Shown here one piece after another: positions 6,567 to 13,375 of a stretch of DNA of 15,420 bases. The DNA lies in the NCBI GenBank assembly GCA_041192505.1, contig JBEEMV010000001.1, forward strand, positions 1 to 15,420, written 5' to 3'. Origin of the DNA: CAIODY01 sp041192505. Lineage in GTDB: Bacteria; Bacteroidota; Bacteroidia; Chitinophagales; CAIODY01. Position 1 is the stretch's first letter, and each line of letters starts with the position of its first letter. A program made the translations under genes and the position numbers. The notes below the pieces were generated by a model that had not been told where the DNA came from, did not search any database, and saw nothing but the letters and a program-made list of their open reading frames with translations.

Positions 6567-7559
6567 CTACCCTAACCAATTTAAAGCATTTTTATACAGC
6601 AATTTTTCTTTCGCTTCTTTGGTGTAATTCATGCTTTCAATCAAAGCTCCAGGCACATCTTCGCCCAATGGAAATGGGTAATCAGTGCCCATACAGATTT
6701 TATCATCTCCAAACATTTTTACAATATAATCTAACGATGCAGCATCATGTGTAAGTGCATCTAAATAAAATTTACCAATATAATTTTTTGGATGAATGGG
6801 ATTATCGATGGCTACTAAATCAGGTCGGCAATCGAAGCCATGTGCAATTCTGCCAAATGTATAAGGAAACGAACCACCGCCATGTGCAAACGCCAAACGC
6901 AGATTGGGTAAGCGTTCCATTGTACCACTAAAAATTAAACTACAAATGGCTCGGCTACTTTCGGCTGGCATGCCCACCAACCAAGGCAGCCAATATTTTT
7001 TGTATTGATCTTCGCCCATCATTTCCCAAGGATGAATAAACACAGCAGCACCAAGCTTTTCAGCCGCTTCAAAAAATGGAAAATATTTTGCATCGCCCAA
7101 ATTTTCTTGATTTACGTTCGTTCCTATTTCAACACCTTTCAATTTTAAATCGGTCATACAGCGCTCCAATTCTACAATTGCCAAATCAACATCTTGCAAT
7201 GGCACTGTGCCAATTCCAAAAAATCTATCGCTGTGTCGGCTGCAAACTTCGGCAATATGATCGTTGAAAAAACGAGAAGTTTCTTCAGCATCTTTTGGCT
7301 TTGCCCAATAATTAAATAGCACTGGAATGGTAGATAAAACTTGTTGCGATACCGAATGTTTTTCCATATCAATCATTCGTACTCCACCATCCCAACAATT
7401 TTCTTCTACTTCCCTAAAAAATTTATCGCCCTTCATCATCCTTGCACAGCAAGGCTTTGAGCCATCATGATGCAAATGAATAAAATCGCCGTAGCCAAAT
7501 TTGTTTGCCCAATTCGGAATATGCTTGGGCATTATATGAGTGTGAATGTCTATTTTCAT
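6567..7559 (-). CDS. 2-amino-3-carboxymuconate-6-semialdehyde decarboxylase (ACMSD)
   Basis: ACMSD is a zinc-dependent amidohydrolase-superfamily decarboxylase that acts on ACMS, the ring-cleavage product of 3-hydroxyanthranilate in the kynurenine pathway. It diverts carbon from quinolinate/NAD synthesis towards 2-aminomuconate semialdehyde. The 330-residue protein matches the remembered human enzyme and the Pseudomonas NbaD almost throughout: IDIHTHIMPK at the start, RENCWD-like VEENCWD, FNYWAKP, HPWEM, KYWLPWLVGMPAE, FAHGGGSFP, MGTDYPFPLGE. Metal ligands H6, H8, H176 and D293, the catalytic H226, and the substrate arginines R49 and R237 are all present. It starts with ATG and lies 17 bases downstream of the OMP-like gene, probably in one transcript. 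No other kynurenine-pathway gene is nearby. Confidence 0.93.
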   Translation of the reverse strand: MKIDIHTHIMPKHIPNWANKFGYGDFIHLHHDGSKPCCARMMKGDKFFREVEENCWDGGVRMIDMEKHSVSQQVLSTIPVLFNYWAKPKDAEETSRFFNDHIAEVCSRHSDRFFGIGTVPLQDVDLAIVELERCMTDLKLKGVEIGTNVNQENLGDAKYFPFFEAAEKLGAAVFIHPWEMMGEDQYKKYWLPWLVGMPAESSRAICSLIFSGTMERLPNLRLAFAHGGGSFPYTFGRIAHGFDCRPDLVAIDNPIHPKNYIGKFYLDALTHDAASLDYIVKMFGDDKICMGTDYPFPLGEDVPGALIESMNYTKEAKEKLLYKNALNWLG

Positions 7560-7576
7560 AATTCAAAAAAAGTGCG

Positions 7577-8383
7577 TTAATACTTTCTACTACCAATTTT
7601 ATAAATAGCAAAAAATGAAGGAAATATTTGATGGTTAGTTTTATTTGCCATTAAAGGTATAGGCACTAAAAACATATTTACTTTAAGCCCTATTTCAAGC
7701 GCTGAAATGTTTTCATCATAAGCAGCCCAATCAAAATTTAATCCTATTCGAGCATTTAAAGCAGGCACAGGCGTAGTTTCAAACATTCCTTTCCAAAATC
7801 CCGAATAACCATAAATACCCGATAAACTATCTTGCCGTAAAAAAGCAGCTGCATTATTGCTGTTATATTTTTCTTCCGAAAATTCAATGGTATGATCGGG
7901 CGTTATTCTTTTTAATACTAAATAATAAGGTTTCAACAATCCCAAAGTAGCGCCAACAGAAGTGTTTAAAGAAATTTCAACACCATTGTTTACTGACTTT
8001 TGCGATAATTTATAATTGTATCCTTTTCTATATTCAAATACAAATAATGAATTGCGTTTGCCATACACATAATTTTTAGGAGAAATAATATATCCTTCAA
8101 TATCAGTTGGTTCGGTTTTAATTTCCTTTTCGCCTCTTATTTTACTACATTCAATTTCCCAAAATTTCTTTTTTGTAAAATGAATAATCTTTGTTTTGTT
8201 GTAAAGCAAACTCCAACCATTTGTATTCAACCCTGCGCCCACACTTTCTTCTGTACTCATCATCACCTTTATCTCTTTATCTGATTTAGAAATTTTGGTT
8301 ACCTTTTTTATAGGCACATTTTTTTGCTGAGCAAATAATGCAGATGCATAAAAAAACAATATGACAAATAGTGTGTACTTCAA
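7577..8383 (-). CDS. Secreted, probably outer-membrane beta-barrel protein of unknown function
   Basis: I do not recognise this 268-residue protein. It begins with a clear signal peptide (residues 1-19, cleavage likely after ALFA, before QQ). The mature part has alternating polar/hydrophobic segments such as NGVEISLNTSVGATLGL and ALEIGLKVNMFLVPIPL. It ends in an aromatic-rich strand with C-terminal tyrosine, all typical of small Bacteroidota outer-membrane barrels. The start must be TTG: the codon two upstream in frame is a stop, and the first internal ATG (around residue 41) would remove the signal peptide. It is the first gene of a likely two-gene leftward transcript with ACMSD. A functional link to that enzyme cannot be inferred from position alone. 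Confidence 0.65.
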   Translation of the reverse strand: MKYTLFVILFFYASALFAQQKNVPIKKVTKISKSDKEIKVMMSTEESVGAGLNTNGWSLLYNKTKIIHFTKKKFWEIECSKIRGEKEIKTEPTDIEGYIISPKNYVYGKRNSLFVFEYRKGYNYKLSQKSVNNGVEISLNTSVGATLGLLKPYYLVLKRITPDHTIEFSEEKYNSNNAAAFLRQDSLSGIYGYSGFWKGMFETTPVPALNARIGLNFDWAAYDENISALEIGLKVNMFLVPIPLMANKTNHQIFPSFFAIYKIGSRKY

Positions 8384-8407
8384 TTTTTAAACAAATAAAA
8401 TTTAATC

Positions 8408-8438
8408 TTGATTTATTGGATAAAGTTATTAAACTTTG
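8408..8438 (+). promoter_or_regulatory. Possible promoter of the OsmC-family gene
   Basis: AAACTTTG at 8431-8438 matches TAnnTTTG except at the first base, and a TTG at 8408-8410 lies 20 bases upstream as a partial -33 element. The transcript would begin near 8444, about 19 bases before the ATG at 8463. This argues against the in-frame TTG at 8436, which falls inside the -7 element. Confidence 0.35.
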
Positions 8439-8462
8439 TTCAACCAAAAAATATTTTCTGAT

Positions 8463-8894
8463 ATGACCTCAAAAATTACTTACAAAGGAAATTTAAGAAC
8501 AGAATGTTTACATCTGCAATCTAAAAATACTATTACCACTGATGCGCCAACTGATAACATGGGCAAAGGTGAATTTTTTTCGCCTACCGATTTAACAGCT
8601 ACATCTTTGGCGGCTTGTATTTTAACCACTTTAGGAATTTTTGGTAAAAAAGAAAATAGAAAATGGGACTTTACAGGCACCGAAATTAAATGCGCAAAAG
8701 TGATGTACAACAATCCTCGTAGAATTGGCGAAATACATTTAACTATTGTCTTTCCGCCAAATAATTGGGATGATAAAGACCAAATGTTGATTGAACGTGT
8801 AGCTCGTACATGCCCAGTTCGTGCATCGCTTCATCCCGATATTAAAATAGTTGAAAATTATAATTTTGATGCTCAAGCAGTTTCGGCATCGTAA
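8463..8894 (+). CDS. OsmC/Ohr-family protein
   Basis: OsmC/Ohr proteins are small cytoplasmic thiol-dependent hydroperoxidases that detoxify organic peroxides. From the ATG at 8463 the protein has 143 residues, the normal size. The family pattern is clear: an N-terminal beta sheet, PTDLTATSLAAC with the first conserved cysteine C52, and the second cysteine C117 in ARTCPVRASL. The presence of both cysteines suggests an active redox pair. The pattern is closer to the general OsmC-like group (SLAAC, CPVRAS) than to classical Ohr (VCPYS), so the peroxide specificity is uncertain. The frame runs back to a TTG at 8436, but those nine residues overlap the predicted promoter. It faces a convergent gene 3 bases downstream. 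Confidence 0.88.
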   Translation: MTSKITYKGNLRTECLHLQSKNTITTDAPTDNMGKGEFFSPTDLTATSLAACILTTLGIFGKKENRKWDFTGTEIKCAKVMYNNPRRIGEIHLTIVFPPNNWDDKDQMLIERVARTCPVRASLHPDIKIVENYNFDAQAVSAS

Positions 8895-8897
8895 TAA

Positions 8898-10403
8898 TTA
8901 TTTTGAAAGTTCATTCAATAATAAGCCGTAATAATTTTCATTTTTTAATTTAGATTGTATCCATAAAGTGTAGTGTATAGCTTCATTCGAGCCTGGTTCA
9001 AGTTTATAATATTTTTTCATAAACTCATCTACTTTAGCTTGTTTGGTTTTATTCCAATTTACATTTTTTTCAAAAATAAAGAATGGAATAATTTTTAAAA
9101 ACTCTTTTTCTTTTTCAAATGAAGGTTGATTTAGTTTTGATTTAAACACTCTTTTAATTTCATTTAATTTATGCTCGGCATAAATATCTTCATTCAATTC
9201 TATTTGCAATATTAAATCTACAATATCAACTGCTAATCGCATTTCGGCCGATAGTTTTGTGTAAATATTTTTCTTTAATAAATGCCCAATATTTTCATTC
9301 GCTTTTTTCAAATTCGATTCAAAAAAATAGCACGTTGATAAATTGAAATAAACATTTACATCATAATTCATCACATCAATTTGTTTGCCTTTTAATTTAT
9401 ATTCTTCTAATAAATTTATTGCATTCGAAATTTCGTTTGTACCCACGTAATATAGCATCCTGCCTTGATTGTAGGCCCAAATGTATTTATCAAAATAAAG
9501 CTTATTAAACTCGTGTAATGATTTATCTAATTCATTCAAATAAGGATTCATTTGTTTAAAATGCCTATTTTTATAACAGGTATTTACCAACCAAATAAGC
9601 AGTACAATTTTTTTATCATAATTATCTTTTGTAAATAATTTTTGGATAGAAAAATGTTTAAATGAATTACTTAAATATTCTTCAAGCGAAGTAAAATCTT
9701 TTTTAAATAGTAAAGCATTTTTAACACATTCATGAATCTGAAATTGTGTATCAGCCATATTGGTTACATCTTTTCCAATATTCAGTTTTCTGTTTATACG
9801 GCTAATAGTTTGCAACACATTAGCATCTTTGCCCGAAAAATTAGTTTGCCGTAATTGATAATTTAAGGAAGCAATTAATGCATTGGTTCTTAAAATTTTT
9901 TGCAACCGCTTACTATTTGTTTCTTGCTTATCAATATATTCATCGGGATTAATGCCATGAAAAGATTTACACAGCACCAAAATTTCATCGTAAATAATAT
10001 TTAGCAAATCATAAAACGAACCTTCTTCGGCTTTTTTTTCAGCCCGTTTTAAAAAGTTAAACGATTGCTTGTAGCCTCCTTTATAAGAATAAATTCTGGC
10101 TAATGAAATTTGATTTATCGTTTTTATTTTTCCATCCAAATTATAATGATGCATTAATAAACTTCGCTGAACATCTTCAGCCAAGCGGTTTTTGAGCCGG
10201 TAGTGTGCATTGTGATTATAACTTCCAAATAAAATTTTTACTAAAGCGGCATCATCTTCATCATGTTTTTTATCTTTTACTAAATCAAATAATTTAGTAA
10301 TTTTTCCATCGCTGTTTTCAAACTGAATACGGGATGCGAATAATTTGTATGACCGAATTTCTTCTTTATCTAAATGATGAATAATATCTGCTAAATGATT
10401 CAT
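8898..10403 (-). CDS. Conserved-looking 501-residue helical-repeat protein, function unknown
   Basis: I do not recognise a named family. The protein is cytoplasmic by appearance, with no signal peptide or membrane helix, and is rich in Lys, Asn, Leu and Tyr. It appears almost entirely alpha-helical. Several segments look like TPR-type helix pairs, for example around residues 103-150 (ARIYSYKGGYKQSFNFLKRA), 325-350 (WAYNQGRMLYYVGTNE, then AINLLEEY) and 361-385 (FNLSTCYFFESNLKKANENI). This suggests an alpha-solenoid scaffold. Solenoid proteins of about 500 residues without catalytic motifs are frequent in Bacteroidota. It stands alone on its strand; the 101-base gap before the next gene holds that gene's promoter, and I found no clear promoter for this one. 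Confidence 0.7.
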   Translation of the reverse strand: MNHLADIIHHLDKEEIRSYKLFASRIQFENSDGKITKLFDLVKDKKHDEDDAALVKILFGSYNHNAHYRLKNRLAEDVQRSLLMHHYNLDGKIKTINQISLARIYSYKGGYKQSFNFLKRAEKKAEEGSFYDLLNIIYDEILVLCKSFHGINPDEYIDKQETNSKRLQKILRTNALIASLNYQLRQTNFSGKDANVLQTISRINRKLNIGKDVTNMADTQFQIHECVKNALLFKKDFTSLEEYLSNSFKHFSIQKLFTKDNYDKKIVLLIWLVNTCYKNRHFKQMNPYLNELDKSLHEFNKLYFDKYIWAYNQGRMLYYVGTNEISNAINLLEEYKLKGKQIDVMNYDVNVYFNLSTCYFFESNLKKANENIGHLLKKNIYTKLSAEMRLAVDIVDLILQIELNEDIYAEHKLNEIKRVFKSKLNQPSFEKEKEFLKIIPFFIFEKNVNWNKTKQAKVDEFMKKYYKLEPGSNEAIHYTLWIQSKLKNENYYGLLLNELSK

Positions 10404-10466
10404 AATTACATAATTTGAACGTGTAAGATAAATTAAATTTATAGTATTTTCATTTCTAAAATTTTG

Positions 10467-10474
10467 TAGATTTG
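10467..10474 (+). promoter_or_regulatory. Promoter of the T9SS cargo gene, -7 element TAGATTTG
   Basis: TAGATTTG matches the TAnnTTTG consensus exactly. The -33 region (near 10445-10450) is only T-rich. Transcription would start near 10479, about 25 bases before the ATG at 10505. Confidence 0.5.
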
Positions 10475-10504
10475 CGTAGTTAAAACATTTAAAATAGACA
10501 AGCT

Positions 10505-11260
10505 ATGAAAACTTTTAAAATATTAATTACTCTATTATTCATTAATTTATTTGCAGCCAAAAGCTATTCGCAAATATTAAATTTCGATTTGCAAATTCGC
10601 CACACATTGCTATTACATGGCGATTCGGTAAATATAAACACTTCAGATAGTTTATATTTTACACTTGGAAATTATGGGGTTGATAGCTTTACCAATACGG
10701 GTGGAAGCACTGGTATGAAATTTTATATTTATGCCGATACCAATACCAATCAACCAACTCCATTTAGTTATACATTACCTGCCTACGATTCTTTTTTCGT
10801 AAATAATTCACCAGCCGTATTAAAGTCTGGCGATAGTGTAAATTTAAGAATATTCATTCATTTTAATTCGCCGAATTTTGGCATTTTTAAAGACAACGAA
10901 ATTGTTATTTGGCCAGCATTTCAAACCCATGAAGCCAATTCAAATAATAATTTTTCAAGATTATTTATTTATTGCAATGGCAATGCATCTTCCGATTATT
11001 TGGCTAATAACTTCATTAATAATACTGTCTATCCAAACCCAACTAACAATAAATTGCTACTTTTATTTGATAGCAAAAACAAACAACATTCATTTGAAAT
11101 GATTGATATAAATGGGCAAATAATTTTTACATCTGAAATGATTGAAGCACCTGCAGTAAACATTAATGTAAAGCAAATTACTAAAAAATCAGGCATCTAT
11201 TTTATTCGAATAAAAAATTTGAACACGGTAGAAGTTAAAAAAATAGTGGTTACTGATTAG
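10505..11260 (+). CDS. Secreted protein with type IX secretion (type A) C-terminal sorting domain
   Basis: This 251-residue protein is exported by the Sec system and then by the type IX secretion system. Residues 1-23 are a signal peptide, with cleavage likely after SYS or SYSQ. Residues about 25-160 form a beta-rich domain resembling a CARDB-like or Ig-like fold (DSLYFTLGNYGVDSF and SGDSVNLRIFIHFNS strands) with no catalytic motif visible. Residues 173-251 are a typical type A sorting domain, with YPNPTNNKL at 176-184, IDINGQII in the middle, and the closing SGIYFIRI and VKKIVV strands. The cargo function is unknown. The sorting domain implies that the PorV/PorU apparatus is encoded elsewhere in the genome. 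Its stop codon abuts the stop codon of the convergent gene with no base between. Confidence 0.9.
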   Translation: MKTFKILITLLFINLFAAKSYSQILNFDLQIRHTLLLHGDSVNINTSDSLYFTLGNYGVDSFTNTGGSTGMKFYIYADTNTNQPTPFSYTLPAYDSFFVNNSPAVLKSGDSVNLRIFIHFNSPNFGIFKDNEIVIWPAFQTHEANSNNNFSRLFIYCNGNASSDYLANNFINNTVYPNPTNNKLLLLFDSKNKQHSFEMIDINGQIIFTSEMIEAPAVNINVKQITKKSGIYFIRIKNLNTVEVKKIVVTD

Positions 11261-11809
11261 TTATTTTAGATGCATACAGCTTTGCCGTAATTGATGCATA
11301 AACTGCAATCCTTTTTTTCTTGCCAATTCAATGTTTCTATCTGGTATTTTATCAGGGTCGGTATATTCGCTTAATACCTTATCCAATGAGGCTTCTCGAA
11401 GTAAATGCAACATGGGATAAATAGAACGATTTGTATAATTTGCAGCATCATTTTCATCGCTGCCAGCAAATAAATAATCAGGATGAAAATTAGCTATTTG
11501 ATAAATTCCTTCATAATCGTTTTCAAATAATTGCTCTTCTGCTTTATCAACTATATTTAAAAATGAATTGAAATTTTTAAACGCATTTGGAAAAATAATT
11601 AAAGTGGTTTCAATATTTTCATCTTCATCTAATAATTTACATTCTTCTAAAAGCTTATCCAAACAAAGCTTTTGAGTAGTCGCATCTACCACAATATACC
11701 TAATGCTATTGCGGTTAAATTCTTTTAATGCAAACGGACAAAAGTTTAAACCAATCACTACTTCTTTTACCCATGCTTTTGTTTCTGCAATAATTTTTTC
11801 ATTTTCCAT
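11261..11809 (-). CDS. DUF1415 family protein
   Basis: The 182-residue protein shows the hallmarks of the DUF1415 family: VKEVVIGLNFCPFA near the N-terminus (C24 and P25), TLIIFPNAF, YQIANFHPDYLFAG with a conserved histidine, and NRSIYPMLHLLRE. The biochemical role of the family is not established; the conserved Cys and His suggest metal or thiol chemistry, but that is speculation. It has no signal peptide. It is the second gene of a leftward pair, 9 bases after the SnoaL-like gene. Confidence 0.88.
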   Translation of the reverse strand: MENEKIIAETKAWVKEVVIGLNFCPFALKEFNRNSIRYIVVDATTQKLCLDKLLEECKLLDEDENIETTLIIFPNAFKNFNSFLNIVDKAEEQLFENDYEGIYQIANFHPDYLFAGSDENDAANYTNRSIYPMLHLLREASLDKVLSEYTDPDKIPDRNIELARKKGLQFMHQLRQSCMHLK

Positions 11810-11818
11810 ATTACAATT

Positions 11819-12175
11819 TTACGAATGATAAACACGTGAAGCAATAATTTTTTCATTCTTTACAACCAACACTTCACCTACACGTAAGTCTTGCTCTTTA
11901 GGTGTTTTACGAATATATTCCATAAAAATTTGCTCCTCATCAGCAGTTAATTTTAATACTTCATAATGCAAATTAGGTAAGCGATTAAATGCATCAGCCC
12001 ACCAATTTCGCAAAGCTGTTTTACCTTTTATCAATCCATTAGTTTCGGGTTGATGAATTTTTAATTTAGGACTATAGTGTTCTGCATCATCATCATACAA
12101 ACTCAATATTTTTTCTACATCATGTTCATTAAAAGCCTTGAACCAGCTATGGGCTATATGTTGTATGTCGTTCAT
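11819..12175 (-). CDS. SnoaL-like / NTF2-fold protein
   Basis: The 118-residue protein has the size and pattern of the SnoaL-like NTF2 superfamily: an N-terminal helix with HSWFKAFNEHDVEKILSLYDDDAEHYSP, a TALRNWWADAFNRLP helix, and then strands LHYEVLKLTADEE, IFMEYIRK and VGEVLVVKNEKIIASRVYH. Members include polyketide cyclases, isomerases and many small-ligand binders, and the substrate cannot be told from sequence. It leads a two-gene transcript with the DUF1415 gene. A predicted promoter (12243-12273) and a stem-loop at the transcript 5' end lie upstream. Confidence 0.85.
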   Translation of the reverse strand: MNDIQHIAHSWFKAFNEHDVEKILSLYDDDAEHYSPKLKIHQPETNGLIKGKTALRNWWADAFNRLPNLHYEVLKLTADEEQIFMEYIRKTPKEQDLRVGEVLVVKNEKIIASRVYHS

Positions 12176-12205
12176 ATTAGGTATAAATTAGTTTTCGCTA
12201 TTCAA

Positions 12206-12241
12206 TTTTACTGAATGGCATTTGCTATCATTTCAGTAAAA
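12206..12241 (-). promoter_or_regulatory. Stem-loop at the predicted 5' end of the SnoaL-DUF1415 transcript
   Basis: Arms ttttactgaa (12206-12215) and ttcagtaaaa (12232-12241) are exact reverse complements. An alternative register extends the helix inward with atg/cat and gca/tgc pairs. No T-tract follows in the direction of the leftward genes, and it ends 30 bases before the start codon, so it is not a terminator. It lies immediately downstream of the predicted -7 element, so it would be either a 5' UTR hairpin or a palindromic operator overlapping the start site. Confidence 0.55.
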
Positions 12242-12242
12242 C

Positions 12243-12273
12243 CAAAAGTAAGTTTTGTTTTTACATATTGCAA
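12243..12273 (-). promoter_or_regulatory. Promoter of the SnoaL-DUF1415 operon
   Basis: On the minus strand TACTTTTG (12250 to 12243) matches TAnnTTTG exactly, and TTG (12273 to 12271) lies 20 bases upstream as the -33 element. Together they are the best complete promoter match in the window. The transcript would begin near 12238, inside the stem-loop at 12206-12241, giving a 5' UTR of about 60 bases. Confidence 0.5.
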
Positions 12274-12394
12274 TTGATTAAAGATAGAAATGCAAAAGTC
12301 ATTATTAAAACTGATAAAATAATTAACCGAAAAATTGCGTTGTGGAATAAACAATCAACCTGCATCTTCATTTTTCAATTCTAAAAAATATTGT

Positions 12395-13375
12395 ATGAAA
12401 CAAATCACATGGCTTATTCTTATTTTTTGTCTTTTTTCATGTCATGCAAAAAATGAGCAAAAAAAGATGGTTGAAAAAGTTGAATATAGCCAACCATCAA
12501 CTCTTGCAGTATCAAATAATAGCACTACAAACGAAGAAACAAAAGAAGATGCTAATGTTGAAAAAGAAGTAAGCAGTTCCATCAACACTAATTCAACAGC
12601 CTGTGTAAGCCTTGCAGATGCATCAACTTGTGGTACAACATTATCTTATTCGGCAAATGCTGGTTCTCCAATGGCGAATAAAGATATTCCTAAAAACCAA
12701 AATACAGTTAAACAAAAACTGATACGAGATGCAAATATTTCCATCCAAGTTGAAGATTATAATAATGCTAAAAAGAAAATTAACGAGTTGATAAAAACTT
12801 CAAATGCTTATATATCATACGAACAAGAATCGAAAACGGATGATGGCATGACCAATTCAATAACCATAAGATGCACAGCAGAATATTTTGATAAATTAAT
12901 TGAAAACGTAACATCCATTGCTTTTTTTGTTGAAAACAAAACCATTAAAGCGCAAGATGTTACAGCCGAATTTAGCGATTTACAAACCAGAATAAAAACT
13001 AAAAAAGAAGAGGAACAACAATACATTCAAATACTGCACAGAGCAATTAAAATAAGCGATGTATTAGAAGTTGAAAATCAATTAAGAATTATTAGAGAGG
13101 AAATTGAATCGGCAGAAGGAAGATTTAAATTAATGGCTGATCAAGTTGATTATAGTACCATTGAATTAACTTTTCATGAAAAAGGAAAAACAATTTCGGC
13201 ACCCGAAAATGGATTTTTCTTTAAAATTAAAAATGGTTTAGTAAATGGATGGAACATTATTTTAGAAATAATAATTGGCTTAACTAACCTTTGGCCATTT
13301 GTTTTAACATTTACAATGATAGGCTTTTTTGTGAAAAAAAAATATTTTAAAGCTACAATTAAAACCAAAGATTAA
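12395..13375 (+). CDS. DUF4349 domain-containing lipoprotein
   Basis: From the ATG at 12395 the protein has 326 residues and begins with a short lipoprotein signal peptide ending LFSC, with the lipidated cysteine at C16. A low-complexity Ser/Thr/Asn/Glu linker (about residues 18-105) leads to a DUF4349 domain. This opens with KLIRDANISIQVEDY and continues through ITIRCTAEYFDKLI, AEFSDLQTRIKTKKEEE, a coiled-coil stretch (VLEVENQLRIIREEIESAEG) and VDYSTIELTFHEKG. A membrane helix follows at about 288-315 and then a short basic tail (KKKYFK). The layout suggests a periplasmic domain held by a lipid anchor and a transmembrane helix. Family function is not established. The frame runs back to a TTG at 12335, which would bury the signal peptide behind 20 residues and is rejected. 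Its stop overlaps that of cca by 4 bases. Confidence 0.85.
   Translation: MKQITWLILIFCLFSCHAKNEQKKMVEKVEYSQPSTLAVSNNSTTNEETKEDANVEKEVSSSINTNSTACVSLADASTCGTTLSYSANAGSPMANKDIPKNQNTVKQKLIRDANISIQVEDYNNAKKKINELIKTSNAYISYEQESKTDDGMTNSITIRCTAEYFDKLIENVTSIAFFVENKTIKAQDVTAEFSDLQTRIKTKKEEEQQYIQILHRAIKISDVLEVENQLRIIREEIESAEGRFKLMADQVDYSTIELTFHEKGKTISAPENGFFFKIKNGLVNGWNIILEIIIGLTNLWPFVLTFTMIGFFVKKKYFKATIKTKD

Noticed and set aside
8436..8462. TTG start giving nine extra residues on the OsmC-family protein
   Set aside because: The TTG lies inside the predicted -7 element, while the ATG at 8463 gives the normal family length.
12335..12394. TTG start giving 20 extra residues on the DUF4349 lipoprotein
   Set aside because: It would place the lipoprotein signal peptide internally; the ATG at 12395 gives a standard signal peptide with the lipobox cysteine at residue 16.
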